Shown here piece after piece: positions 18,054 through 27,067 of a stretch of DNA of 64,000 nucleotides. The notes below the pieces were generated by a model. The model was not told the DNA's origin. It made no database searches and saw only the letters and a program-made list of their open reading frames with translations. The translations under genes and the position numbers were made by a program. Source of the DNA: Chlamydia gallinacea 08-1274/3 (GTDB lineage Bacteria; Chlamydiota; Chlamydiia; Chlamydiales; Chlamydiaceae); contig NZ_CP015840.1 in the NCBI RefSeq assembly GCF_000471025.2, positions 434,001-498,000 of the forward strand, given 5' to 3'. Positions within the stretch are counted from its first letter, which is position 1. The number at the start of each line of letters is the position of its first letter.

Positions 18054-19319
18054 ATGAAGAAATACATCTATCCCTGGTTAATGTGTATGTTTGCCTCCGC
18101 AGTATCCACAAGTTATGCGGAGACTCTCATGAAAGAACAAGAAACAGTACATTCTCCCGTGTTTACTAGCTTGGATGAAGTAAAAGCTTATCTAGATACT
18201 CGAGGTTTTGTAGAGACACGAAAACGAGGAGGTGTATTGAGATTAGCTGGAGATGTTCGTGCTAAATGGATTTATGCTAAGGAAGATATTAAAAATCCTG
18301 TTGTTTCGGATAAGATGCCTTTACCTGTAAATCGTTATCGTAGTGAATTTCATCTTTACGTAGATTACACCACAGGGAAAAGCTGGTTAACTTCAAAAAT
18401 GAATTGGACAGCTATTGCTGGTGGGGAATCTACAGCTGCTGGTGTAGATATTGATCGTGCTTTTCTAGGTTATCGTTTTTATGAAGATCCTTCTACTAAG
18501 ATCTTCGCTGAAATCGGGCGCTCTTCTTTAGGAGATATCTTTGAATCAGAACTCGAATTTAACAGTAATTTTGATGGTTTGCATCTGTATGCTAGTCGTC
18601 GTTTGAGTGGTAAGTACCCTTATCATGCTATTCTTCATGGAGGACCTTTTGTCGTAAATATGACAAAAAAACATTATGCCTGGGTTGTAGAAGGGATTGT
18701 AAATCAGCTTCCTGGTAATTTTTCTGTAAAATGCAGTGTGATTGACTGGAATTCTTTTTCTCCCGTCGTAACTTCCAGTACTTCCCCGTCTCCAGGAAAT
18801 CAAAAAGATCCTAAGTATAAATATTGTGTATGGCAATGGTTAATAGGGAAGCACTCGAAAATTTCTTGGGTGAATGGAAACAAAAAACCTCTATACTTGT
18901 ATGGTGCTTACCTAACTAATACTTTGGCGAAAGCGACAAAAACAACATTAAATAAAAAACAAAATAAAGGTTGGTTTATTGGAGGAACTTTAGGCGCACT
19001 CAGAAAAGCAGGAGATTGGTCAGCCACAATACGTTACGAATATGTAGAGGCTTTGGCTATTCCTGAGATTGATGTTTCTGGTATTGGTCGGGGAAATCAA
19101 CTGAAATTTTGGTTCTCGCAAGCCATAGCGGGTAATTATGATCCCAAAGATGCTAATGGATTTACGAATTATAAAGGAGCCTCCTATTTATTCATGTACG
19201 GAATAACAAACTCCTTGTCTTTAAGGGTTTACGGAGCTTACTCCAAGCCCGCAGATAACCGTTTGGGAAGTGAATTTACCTATAGAAAGTTTGATATTGG
19301 GTTAATTTCTGCTTTTTAA
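18054..19319 (+). CDS. CT623-family outer membrane protein (beta-barrel, signal peptide)
   Basis: The 421-residue product has a clear signal peptide (residues 1-22, cleavage after SYA) and ends in phenylalanine after alternating hydrophobic residues (KFDIGLISAF), which is the signature of an outer membrane beta-barrel. The body is rich in aromatic beta-strand-like stretches (RYEYVEALAIPEIDV, SYLFMYGITNSLSLRVYGAY). Order murJ, this gene, CT622-like matches CT623, whose C. trachomatis serovar L2 counterpart has been reported in outer membrane complex preparations. The exact function, perhaps porin-like or export, is unknown. A terminator follows at 19345. Confidence 0.82.
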   Translation: MKKYIYPWLMCMFASAVSTSYAETLMKEQETVHSPVFTSLDEVKAYLDTRGFVETRKRGGVLRLAGDVRAKWIYAKEDIKNPVVSDKMPLPVNRYRSEFHLYVDYTTGKSWLTSKMNWTAIAGGESTAAGVDIDRAFLGYRFYEDPSTKIFAEIGRSSLGDIFESELEFNSNFDGLHLYASRRLSGKYPYHAILHGGPFVVNMTKKHYAWVVEGIVNQLPGNFSVKCSVIDWNSFSPVVTSSTSPSPGNQKDPKYKYCVWQWLIGKHSKISWVNGNKKPLYLYGAYLTNTLAKATKTTLNKKQNKGWFIGGTLGALRKAGDWSATIRYEYVEALAIPEIDVSGIGRGNQLKFWFSQAIAGNYDPKDANGFTNYKGASYLFMYGITNSLSLRVYGAYSKPADNRLGSEFTYRKFDIGLISAF

Positions 19320-19344
19320 TCTTTTTTTAATAAAACTCATTAAT

Positions 19345-19380
19345 AAGCTCACATTTTGAATTAAAAGATGTGGGCTTTTT
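19345..19380 (+). terminator. Rho-independent terminator after the CT623-like gene
   Basis: AAGCTCACAT and ATGTGGGCTT form a 10-base-pair stem with one G-T pair, directly followed by TTTTT. It lies 26 bases after the stop codon, and this makes translation of the next gene from any codon upstream of 19428 unlikely. Confidence 0.75.
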
Positions 19381-19427
19381 CTTATTATTTTATAATTAGT
19401 AAAAGATTTAATGAGTTTTTTATTATT

Positions 19428-21305
19428 ATGGTTAATCCTATTGGCCCCATAGATGAATCTAAGACAACTGCTCCCGCAGACTTATCTACTTTAGGGATGC
19501 AGGCTAGCGCAGCTAATCGTAGTGCAGAAGCTCAAAAAATAGCCGGTGTGGATGGAAATGCTAAGAAAACACAGTCTACACTCAATACTGTTGGAACTTG
19601 GAGTTTGTTGGCTTCTGCAAAGTCGGCTTTAGCAAGTTTGTTTGATAAAATTAGTAACTTATTCTCCACACAATCAAGTACGATTGCTTCTTTTGATGAC
19701 GCTAAAACTCAAGCGGATTCTGCATGGACAGCTTTACAAAATGCAACAACATATGCAGAGTTTAAAACTGCTGTAACTTCTTTGCAGGAAGCTGTGGAGT
19801 ATATGAATGCAAATGCAGCTGATGATGCTCAGAAGCAAGTTGCTGGGGAATGGCAAACGAAATTAGATAGTCAACAGGATTATATCTCTCAAGTTACTGC
19901 AATTGGAAGTTTACTAGAATCAAATCAAACCTTGTTAGAAGCTATTAAAACTTCTTCATCTTTAGATCAGATTATAGGAGCGGAGGGTTTAGCTGAGACT
20001 AACAAAGAAAACGCCACAAAACTAATAGAAGAATTAAAGAAAAATTATCCTGATTCTACTCTCGCAGATAGTCTACAGAAGGAAATAGATGATTCTACAG
20101 AAGCTATTTCGAATCTATCCACGACTATCCAACAAGCTTACAATGCAGGTCAAGGAAGTACAGCTGCTTTACAACAGGCACAAGAAAATAATAGCCCGGC
20201 GAATATCGAATCTTGTAAACAAATCATTGCAGATGCAGGTAAAGCAATTAATGAAGCCTTAGCACAAGCCCCAGATTCTCCTATCGTTAAAGAAGCTTTA
20301 AAGCAGCAACAAGAAGCTGCAACTGCTATAGAGCAAATCACTCCTAGTGGTGGAGGTGATATTGGATTAGGAGGTCCTGGAGGACCTGCCAGTGTGGGAA
20401 CCTCACAAAATAAAGGGGGAACTGTTGGAGAAGCTCGCGTATCTATGTTACTTGCTGACGCTGATAATGAAACAGCAGCAACTTTAATGCAAGGATTCCG
20501 AAGAATGATCGAACTCTTTCACGCAGATGACCCTGATATTGCAGGCACTATAGATAAACTTGCTGCTGAAGTGAAGAGCCAGCTACAACCACCCACGGAG
20601 CAAAGTCAAGCTATAGAACAAGCCTTGCAAGGAGAAGGAATGGACTTTTCTGAGGCTTTAGGAGCTATAGCAAAAGCGGCCTCTCTTGCTACAGGATCTT
20701 CTACTGAAGTTGCTAATATGAGTGGAAGTGTTGTTTCTGATCTTTCTCAGGTCGTGTACTCGAAGGGTTCAAGTTCTTCATCCAGTTTTTCTAAAGGGTA
20801 TGATGCTTATCGTCGACTCAATACTGTATATGCGGAAAGTTCAGCTGCAAATCGTGAGATTTTAGATAGAACAACCTCGTCAACATTGCAATCACGTCCT
20901 ACGAGAAATACAGATACACAACGTAATGATGATCGTAATTCTCGTGATACTGCTTCTGACGTCGCACGCATGGTTGCTGATAATAGTAAAACTCTCGGAG
21001 ATGTTTACGCTGCAATATCCGCTTTAGAAGATAAGCTGGCTACTGTGACAGGAGACGCAGCGACAGTAACTTCTGCAGGAGCGACATTTACTGCAGGAGC
21101 CACAAAAATAGAGAAATCTGGTTACCCATTCGTACAAATTTCTAGTGATTCTACTCAGAAATTTATTGCACAGTTAGAAGCAGAATTTGCTTCAGGATCG
21201 AAGAGACTTGCTGAATTGCAAACGGCAACTTTCCAAAAGCAGCCACAGTTTATTCAACAAGTATTAGTTAACGTAGCCTCTCTATTTTCAGGGTATCTAC
21301 AATAG
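19428..21305 (+). CDS. CT622/TaiP-type effector (C. pneumoniae 76-kDa antigen family)
   Basis: This 625-residue protein has no signal peptide, is rich in Ala, Ser, Thr and Gln and is largely helical or disordered. A Gly-rich stretch (GGGDIGLGGPGGPAS) near residues 308-322 separates an N-terminal helical part from a C-terminal domain ending FIQQVLVNVASLFSGYLQ. Order and character match CT622, a T3S effector (TaiP, reported to bind host ATG16L1) and the CPn 76-kDa homolog. The likely chaperone is the CT635-like protein at 450-884. I start at ATG 19428 (MVNPIGPIDESK); the frame runs upstream into the preceding terminator. No strong ribosome site is visible. Confidence 0.85.
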   Translation: MVNPIGPIDESKTTAPADLSTLGMQASAANRSAEAQKIAGVDGNAKKTQSTLNTVGTWSLLASAKSALASLFDKISNLFSTQSSTIASFDDAKTQADSAWTALQNATTYAEFKTAVTSLQEAVEYMNANAADDAQKQVAGEWQTKLDSQQDYISQVTAIGSLLESNQTLLEAIKTSSSLDQIIGAEGLAETNKENATKLIEELKKNYPDSTLADSLQKEIDDSTEAISNLSTTIQQAYNAGQGSTAALQQAQENNSPANIESCKQIIADAGKAINEALAQAPDSPIVKEALKQQQEAATAIEQITPSGGGDIGLGGPGGPASVGTSQNKGGTVGEARVSMLLADADNETAATLMQGFRRMIELFHADDPDIAGTIDKLAAEVKSQLQPPTEQSQAIEQALQGEGMDFSEALGAIAKAASLATGSSTEVANMSGSVVSDLSQVVYSKGSSSSSSFSKGYDAYRRLNTVYAESSAANREILDRTTSSTLQSRPTRNTDTQRNDDRNSRDTASDVARMVADNSKTLGDVYAAISALEDKLATVTGDAATVTSAGATFTAGATKIEKSGYPFVQISSDSTQKFIAQLEAEFASGSKRLAELQTATFQKQPQFIQQVLVNVASLFSGYLQ

Positions 21306-21319
21306 TCTTTAGTTAAAGG

Positions 21320-21357
21320 AAAAAGCTTACTTTGCTTAGGCGAAATAAGCTTTTTTC
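21320..21357 (+). terminator. Rho-independent terminator after the CT622-like gene
   Basis: AAAAAGCTTA and TAAGCTTTTT form a 10-base-pair stem with a 16-base loop, followed by further T. It begins 15 bases after the stop codon. Confidence 0.75.
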
Positions 21358-21490
21358 TATGTTTATTTTTCTTAATTACAACTCCTCAGGGATGTTCCCA
21401 GGATTTTTGTTAGTAAGCAGCGAGAGAACATTTAGGATTAGCTAGCAAAAAGTATTCTTACTTAAATTATCCATTGTAGAAAAAGTTCAC

Positions 21491-24118
21491 CTAATTAGGA
21501 TAAATTTCACCAGCTAAATGGGAAAGAATTTTATTTAGCACCTGCATAGATGTGGATACTAATGTCCATTCTTGTTGTACGTTAGACATTTGGTTTTGTA
21601 GATTTAGTTGTTGAGTTTGGCTCTGTGTCGTGTAATTTTGCTGGTCCGACTGAATTTGAGTGAATAAAGGACCTAAGCCTCCAGTAACACTAAGATCGGG
21701 GAAACCATTCGCAATAAATCCTTCCAAAGAGGCTAGTGTAGAGATCCAATCCTTCGGTCCTGTAATTTGAAATACATTTTCTTTGACCTGGTTGTTTGCC
21801 ATTTGAGGGGAGATAGTGAGGTTAGCTAGTAAGGCGTTTAGCATATTTAGCTGACCAAAGGTGATGTTTAGAGCATAGCTATAATTTTCCGTAGCATTAC
21901 GCATTTCTGTGATTTGAGAAGTTGAGGCTCCTGGTAAATTGTTAATTTTTGTCAGTAATGCTTGTACAAGGGCATAAGCACGTCGGCAAAGCTCAATATC
22001 GGAAAAGATATGGTCTTTTTCCTTTGATAGAGCTACAAGAGTTTCGTAGTAATCTCCACAAAATAAATTTTGGCCTTCCTTACTTTCAACAAGATAGGAG
22101 GAGAAATTATAGTATACTGCTGTTGTAGAAAAGGTATTAGTAATTTCGAGTAATTCATTAATAGCATTCGCGGCGAGGTTGTTAAAGTTAATTTCTTCAA
22201 TCAGAGGATTTAAAAGAATGGATTGTTTAGGCAGTTGCGAGTGTAATATCAGATAAATAAAGGCAGATCCTAAACTTTCCGAATTTAACCAACTGGTAAC
22301 AGCATTTGCTCGTTCTTCTGTGAAGCTAGCTTTTGAAGGATCTAAATCTTCGTATTTTTTTTCCAGAGCCGCTATTTGTTGTTGTAACTGCTCTACGTGT
22401 GCTGAGGTTGCTTGTGAAAATTGTTGTAGAATCGTAGTAGCCTCTGAGGGTAAATTCGCATTATCGGCAATATTTATTTGATTTACATATTGCTCAAAGT
22501 CGGGAATATAATAACTACTTGCTTGTCCCTGTTGCCCTTGTCCGGATTGGATTTGTTTAATGTAACTATCTAGACTGCTTACAGAAATATTAGACACTGC
22601 TCGCCCAACACTAGAGAAAAAGGAATAATTGGTAGAAATCATTTGTCCTTTCTGATTGAGATAGTTTTTTATAGTGTCTTTATTATTTATAAAGTTTTGC
22701 AGTGTATAATCAGCAATTTCTTGAAAGGCAAGAGTACGAGCGATAAAGGTGCTCATAGGGACGTCAGTATTTTTTACTTTTAATGCAAGGATCTTATTTA
22801 CGTAAGGTTCCACTAAGTTTTTTTCATTTGGTTGCAGATAGCCATAAATCTGCGATAAACTCATTAATCCAGCATAAGATTCCATCGCTGCAGTAACAAT
22901 TGCAGAAGTATATTGCTTTTGATTGTAAATTGTATCGGTGAGTTTTACCCAAGAAGAGAAACAACTTTGCGCTCTTTGAAAGAGTTCTAATTGGTTTTCT
23001 AACGTCTCTTTTTCATTTTCAATGGATAAACGTACAGTATTTAAATTTTGCACTGCTGTTTGGTAAGCACTAGTGATGCCTTCACGATATAATGCTCCAT
23101 CTCTGGAAGATACATATTTATCTAAAGTGGCTTGGCTTGGTAACACACTAGCTGTATAGATGGTGTCTATATCATTTGAAGATAAGGTGCTTTGTGTTAA
23201 ATATTTGCTTAATGCTAGTTGTGTTTGAATTACCTCACTATCTCCTCCAAGAGCAGGATTTTTCTGTACGGCATCCTTAAGGCCATTGAAAATAGCAAGT
23301 AAAACAGTGCGAGCATTTACCTCATCTATGTTGCTTTGTGTGGGCGTAGGAATTTGTGTAGCAATCTCTGACATGCTTTGCATCATTTTTAGCGTTTGCT
23401 CTCCTATGGAGCTACGATAAGTCATGATTTGTTTAGAAACGTGCGCATCAAAAAAATCTTTTACAAAAGTATCTTCGTATTCTTGTAAAGCTTTTGTAAT
23501 GGCTTCTTCTGTAGCTCCTGCAGCGGCTAATTTTTCTCGGAGAGCCTGCTGACCAGTTTGAATTGCTTCTGCTTGTTCTTTTTTGATTTGTCCTAGGAGA
23601 TCGTCATCCGTAGGTTCATAACTATTATTAAACACAGTTTTTTGCTGCGTCTCATTGAGAGAAGTCATGTCTTTGAAAGGAGTGACTAGAACAATAGCTA
23701 GAGTTATTGAAGATACTTGTGAAAGATTGATTTCAGTTACTGAGTCAACTAACGTGTTCAGGCCATCTAAAATCGTGGGAACCAATGCAACTGCTGTCTG
23801 TTCTTGAATAGAGGCAATCGTTTGAGTGGTCTTAGTAATATCTTTAGGAGCAGGAACAGTTTTGGGACGTTTTGGTTGTGTAGGAGGAGAAGGGAAGATC
23901 GTATTTTGCGGGTTGAATAAAGAAGACGCGTGAATAGTCCCTGCATCTAAAACAGTAGCTAAACGTTTTAAAGCATATAAACCAGAATTAATTGCTTCTA
24001 TGTCTATTGCGGGCTGTGCTTTAGGATTAAAATTAGAAAACTTATGATCTAATTTAATTTTAAATAAAGCATTTCCAGGAACTGTGTTGCATGTAGTTTG
24101 TATACGAAGTGAAGACAT
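21491..24118 (-). CDS. DUF582-family protein, probable type III secreted effector (CT620/CT621 type)
   Basis: The 875-residue protein lacks a signal peptide and membrane segments and is rich in Gln, Asn, Thr and Ala. Its C-terminal 200 residues resemble the divergent neighbour at 24320: both have a KDW or DQWxSxLxxLE stretch, SDQQxY, then QQEWTxVxTSxQxLN near the end. That shared region is the DUF582 domain as I recognise it. C. trachomatis DUF582 proteins (CT619, CT620, CT621, CT711, CT712) are T3S substrates and some bind host ESCRT component Hrs. A proline-rich linker (FPSPPTQPKRPKTVPAPK) is at about residues 72-95. Its effector role is inferred from family and neighbourhood. Confidence 0.8.
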   Translation of the reverse strand: MSSLRIQTTCNTVPGNALFKIKLDHKFSNFNPKAQPAIDIEAINSGLYALKRLATVLDAGTIHASSLFNPQNTIFPSPPTQPKRPKTVPAPKDITKTTQTIASIQEQTAVALVPTILDGLNTLVDSVTEINLSQVSSITLAIVLVTPFKDMTSLNETQQKTVFNNSYEPTDDDLLGQIKKEQAEAIQTGQQALREKLAAAGATEEAITKALQEYEDTFVKDFFDAHVSKQIMTYRSSIGEQTLKMMQSMSEIATQIPTPTQSNIDEVNARTVLLAIFNGLKDAVQKNPALGGDSEVIQTQLALSKYLTQSTLSSNDIDTIYTASVLPSQATLDKYVSSRDGALYREGITSAYQTAVQNLNTVRLSIENEKETLENQLELFQRAQSCFSSWVKLTDTIYNQKQYTSAIVTAAMESYAGLMSLSQIYGYLQPNEKNLVEPYVNKILALKVKNTDVPMSTFIARTLAFQEIADYTLQNFINNKDTIKNYLNQKGQMISTNYSFFSSVGRAVSNISVSSLDSYIKQIQSGQGQQGQASSYYIPDFEQYVNQINIADNANLPSEATTILQQFSQATSAHVEQLQQQIAALEKKYEDLDPSKASFTEERANAVTSWLNSESLGSAFIYLILHSQLPKQSILLNPLIEEINFNNLAANAINELLEITNTFSTTAVYYNFSSYLVESKEGQNLFCGDYYETLVALSKEKDHIFSDIELCRRAYALVQALLTKINNLPGASTSQITEMRNATENYSYALNITFGQLNMLNALLANLTISPQMANNQVKENVFQITGPKDWISTLASLEGFIANGFPDLSVTGGLGPLFTQIQSDQQNYTTQSQTQQLNLQNQMSNVQQEWTLVSTSMQVLNKILSHLAGEIYPN

Positions 24119-24319
24119 AGGAAAAAAATTTTTTATGGTTTTTCTTTATTATCCTATTTAAAAAAAATTTTTTCATTCTGCTTTTCTTATAAAAATATTT
24201 TATTGTTCTTATAGCGTTGTTAATTTGGTTTTTAAGAAAAATAAAAATTTTTAATTAAAAAAATAAATAATTTTCATGTTAATTTTATTAAAAATAAAAA
24301 TTAACAATCCTGTTTTCTT
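24119..24319. promoter_or_regulatory. AT-rich divergent promoter region of the DUF582 pair
   Basis: This 201-base gap separates the two divergent DUF582 genes and is extremely AT-rich, with long A and T tracts (A8T6 near 24162) and several overlapping -10-like TATAAT relatives. No single convincing -35/-10 pair stands out. It must hold both promoters. Confidence 0.5.
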
Positions 24320-26809
24320 ATGGATATTTCGAATAGTTCTTTTGTTTCAGCAACTTATAAAAAGTTCTCTATTGTATCTAGTCCTCTAGTAGCGCAAAAA
24401 TCACAGTACTTATTAGAAAGTATTTTTCATTATGAAAAGACTGAGATGGAGCGGCATGCTATTCAATGTTTATTCCATATTTTGGATCAAAAATCTGACG
24501 AAAGATACAGACAACTTGTGAATAAGTTGCATAAAGGGATCCATAATCAAGAAATCATAGGCCACTCTCCCTCTACAACTTCTCTTATGCAAGTAACAGC
24601 TTCAGTTCCTTCTACAGGAGGAACCGAACCACAAACCGAGGATCCGTATTATAATGCGACAAAACAGAAATGGGCACATGATCTCTTAACGCAAATTCAG
24701 ACTGTTATGACGAAAATTTTAGGTCAGGCAACAGCAGATTCTTCAGATAAGACTTCCCTACAAAAAATTGCTGATGAGGTAAATCGTTTAGTTACTGCGG
24801 GAACACAATTAACGGAGGCAGATTTTTCGAGTTTATATGGTTTGCCAGAAACCATTTTCACTACTGTACAAAAAGCAACTATTTTTACAGGAGCGCAAAA
24901 AACCGAGTTTGTCAATGAATTAGCTGATTGCTATGGCGAATCGCAGCAGTTAATACAAGTGTTTGCCGATAGCCGTATAGAAGGATTTCGGGATGTGCTC
25001 AATGTAGTTAAATCCAAATTAACTACAGAAGAATTTGAAAGTTTCCTCCCTCTAGAAGAGAAGCTAGATGATTTAAAGAATGCCGTGCAACCTTATGATG
25101 AAAATGAATTAAATCAAATAGCCCAGGTGGGAGATGATTTGTCTTTAGCTATTTCTGAATCAGTCTTATCAAGGAATGATAAGATTCCTCTTACGGATCA
25201 GTTATCGTGGTTATATCAAGATCAAGTAGAAGCTTTGAAATCCTTCGATGTAGTTTTATCTGCTGTAAATTTTGTTAATCAGCATCAAGCTTCTGTATTT
25301 AGTACTGTGTCAAGTTTAGTAGAATCATTAATGGGAGTTTTTTCTCCGATTAATTTAGGCCAAGCAAATACAGGAATTAGTAGTGCTGCGTTATCTGGGG
25401 CTTTACAAACAGTACGAGCCATTAATTCCCGTTTCAACGAGTTAACAAAGGAACAACAGACCCTAGTTAACAATGCAACAAAGACATTACAGAGTTTTCA
25501 TGGGGATGAATATATAGGAGCTATATGGGCATATTTTGTAGCGTCTACAGCGCTAGCTAATAATCCTACAGTGACACTTCAACAAGTTAACTCTGCTGTT
25601 AAGGAAGCTGCCAAGGAAGTAGAGAATTCAAGTTTTGAGCTTGCTAAATCTTTGAAAACAGAAATGGACGCGATTGCTGGTGCTAATGGTTCATGTACCA
25701 TTAATAATAGTTCGCCAGCAGAGACCTATACTATTTATTCTCAGAGCCATGGGTCAGTAACTATTAATAATATACTTTTGAATCGGGGATCCATAGGTTT
25801 CCTCCCTCAGGTTACTACAGCAGCTCAAGGTCAAGCCGAAGCAACAGCACGGGCTTATTTTCAATTTAAGGGTTTAGCTTTAGTAGAAGATGCAAAGTTG
25901 CAGACCAACATTGCGGAAATTCAAACTCAAAAGCAAGATTTTCAGACGATGCAAACGAATATCTATGCTGAGCAATTGATGTCTCAGGCTGTAGGGTTAA
26001 AATCGATGGCCCTGCCTTCTGCTGTAGCTACTGTATTAATTGATCGCTATATGCCTAAGGAGGTCGATTTTTTAAATGAGATTTATGGACAGTTATATTA
26101 TAGCAACTTGGGTTCCTCAGTAGGAAACACGGTTCTTGATGCGATTTCACAATACGTGAACGCAGCTACGTATTTTACTTTTGCAAGTTATGTGGGCCAA
26201 CAACCTGCAGTAGGCGTAGGGAGTTCAAGTAGTGCGGATAATAAGGATGTATTCCCGGGATCTGCAGAAAGTGCACTCTCTAAGTTAAATACAGAGCGAG
26301 AGAAGGCCGCTGCTTATTTGAAAAGTACGCAAGATGCCTTAGTCGTCATTGGTGAGCAAGTAGATCGAGTCAATGCAGATGATAAAATCACCAATGAACA
26401 GCGTACGAGAATTTTAGATACTTTGGAAAACTACAAAGATAATTTAAATTCTATATCGGGCTCATTAGTATTATTACAAAACTACCTTTCTCCCTTATCA
26501 GTTACCGAAGGTACTGTAGCAGGAACGTTTAAAGTAACGGGAGGCCAAGATCAATGGCAGTCACGATTAGAAATTTTGGAAGACGCTCTGATTTCTGGAT
26601 TGCCAGGAAACGCCATTGGCGGGGGTATGTTCCCTGTTCAAGCTCTTGTGCAATCCGATCAACAATCGTATGCCGATATGGGGCAGAACTATCAGCTAGA
26701 GCTTCAGATGCATTTAACCTCGATGCAGCAGGAATGGACAGTAGTTGCTACTTCTTTACAGTTGTTGAACCAAATGTATTTAAGTTTAGCTCGAAGTCTC
26801 GTAGGTTAG
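24320..26809 (+). CDS. DUF582-family protein, probable type III secreted effector (paralogue of the divergent gene)
   Basis: This 829-residue protein, rich in Ala, Gln, Ser and Val, has no signal peptide. The C-terminal 200 residues carry the DUF582 features shared with the divergent neighbour: GGQDQWQSRLEILEDAL, then VQSDQQSYADM and MQQEWTVVATSLQLLNQM. The N-terminal half is unlike the neighbour, so the proteins share a domain and not full-length homology that I can see by eye. C. trachomatis has three such genes side by side next to CT622; here I find two. It ends 25 bases before a sigma54-like promoter. Confidence 0.8.
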   Translation: MDISNSSFVSATYKKFSIVSSPLVAQKSQYLLESIFHYEKTEMERHAIQCLFHILDQKSDERYRQLVNKLHKGIHNQEIIGHSPSTTSLMQVTASVPSTGGTEPQTEDPYYNATKQKWAHDLLTQIQTVMTKILGQATADSSDKTSLQKIADEVNRLVTAGTQLTEADFSSLYGLPETIFTTVQKATIFTGAQKTEFVNELADCYGESQQLIQVFADSRIEGFRDVLNVVKSKLTTEEFESFLPLEEKLDDLKNAVQPYDENELNQIAQVGDDLSLAISESVLSRNDKIPLTDQLSWLYQDQVEALKSFDVVLSAVNFVNQHQASVFSTVSSLVESLMGVFSPINLGQANTGISSAALSGALQTVRAINSRFNELTKEQQTLVNNATKTLQSFHGDEYIGAIWAYFVASTALANNPTVTLQQVNSAVKEAAKEVENSSFELAKSLKTEMDAIAGANGSCTINNSSPAETYTIYSQSHGSVTINNILLNRGSIGFLPQVTTAAQGQAEATARAYFQFKGLALVEDAKLQTNIAEIQTQKQDFQTMQTNIYAEQLMSQAVGLKSMALPSAVATVLIDRYMPKEVDFLNEIYGQLYYSNLGSSVGNTVLDAISQYVNAATYFTFASYVGQQPAVGVGSSSSADNKDVFPGSAESALSKLNTEREKAAAYLKSTQDALVVIGEQVDRVNADDKITNEQRTRILDTLENYKDNLNSISGSLVLLQNYLSPLSVTEGTVAGTFKVTGGQDQWQSRLEILEDALISGLPGNAIGGGMFPVQALVQSDQQSYADMGQNYQLELQMHLTSMQQEWTVVATSLQLLNQMYLSLARSLVG

Positions 26810-26833
26810 GATTTTTTCTAGTTATATAGGAAA

Positions 26834-26850
26834 TTGGCATGATTTTCGCT
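26834..26850 (+). promoter_or_regulatory. Sigma54-type promoter ahead of the 58-residue protein gene
   Basis: TTGGCATG, four bases, TCGCT matches the sigma54 -24/-12 pattern (YTGGCACG-N4-TTGCW) with correct spacing; there is one substitution in each half (C to T, T to C). The predicted start of transcription is about 12 bases past the GC, some 30 bases before the ATG at 26891. An almost identical element precedes the TPR gene at 60063. Chlamydiae encode RpoN and the AtoC/CtcC response regulator. Confidence 0.65.
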
Positions 26851-26890
26851 CCTTAAATTCTTGTGAAAGCAGGAAAATTGAGAGGAAATC

Positions 26891-27067
26891 ATGTCAACAC
26901 CACACATGCAACAAGAGCTAGCTCGTTTAGAGTTTATTAATGATCAGTTGCTTACGGAGCTGCATTACGTTCATACATTATTATGTGATATAGGGTTTCC
27001 TGAAGGACTCGCTACAATTAAAGCAATTGCTAAGGAAGTGCTTACTGAGGAGGATTTTTTAGATTAG
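26891..27067 (+). CDS. Small conserved chlamydial protein (58 aa, CT652.1-like)
   Basis: The gene reads MSTPHMQQELARLEF at the start and TEEDFLD at the end. It is an acidic, helical protein with no membrane segment and one Cys. AGAGGA lies 5-10 bases before the ATG, and a sigma54-like promoter lies 40 bases upstream. In C. trachomatis a similar small gene, CT652.1, sits beside the yhbG/lptB gene, as here. Its stop codon overlaps the convergent lptB stop by 4 bases. The function is unknown. Confidence 0.75.
   Translation: MSTPHMQQELARLEFINDQLLTELHYVHTLLCDIGFPEGLATIKAIAKEVLTEEDFLD

Noticed and set aside
26554..26829. 91-codon open frame on the plus strand
   Set aside because: It lies inside the DUF582 gene in another frame, and its composition is cysteine/serine-rich as expected of a shadow.
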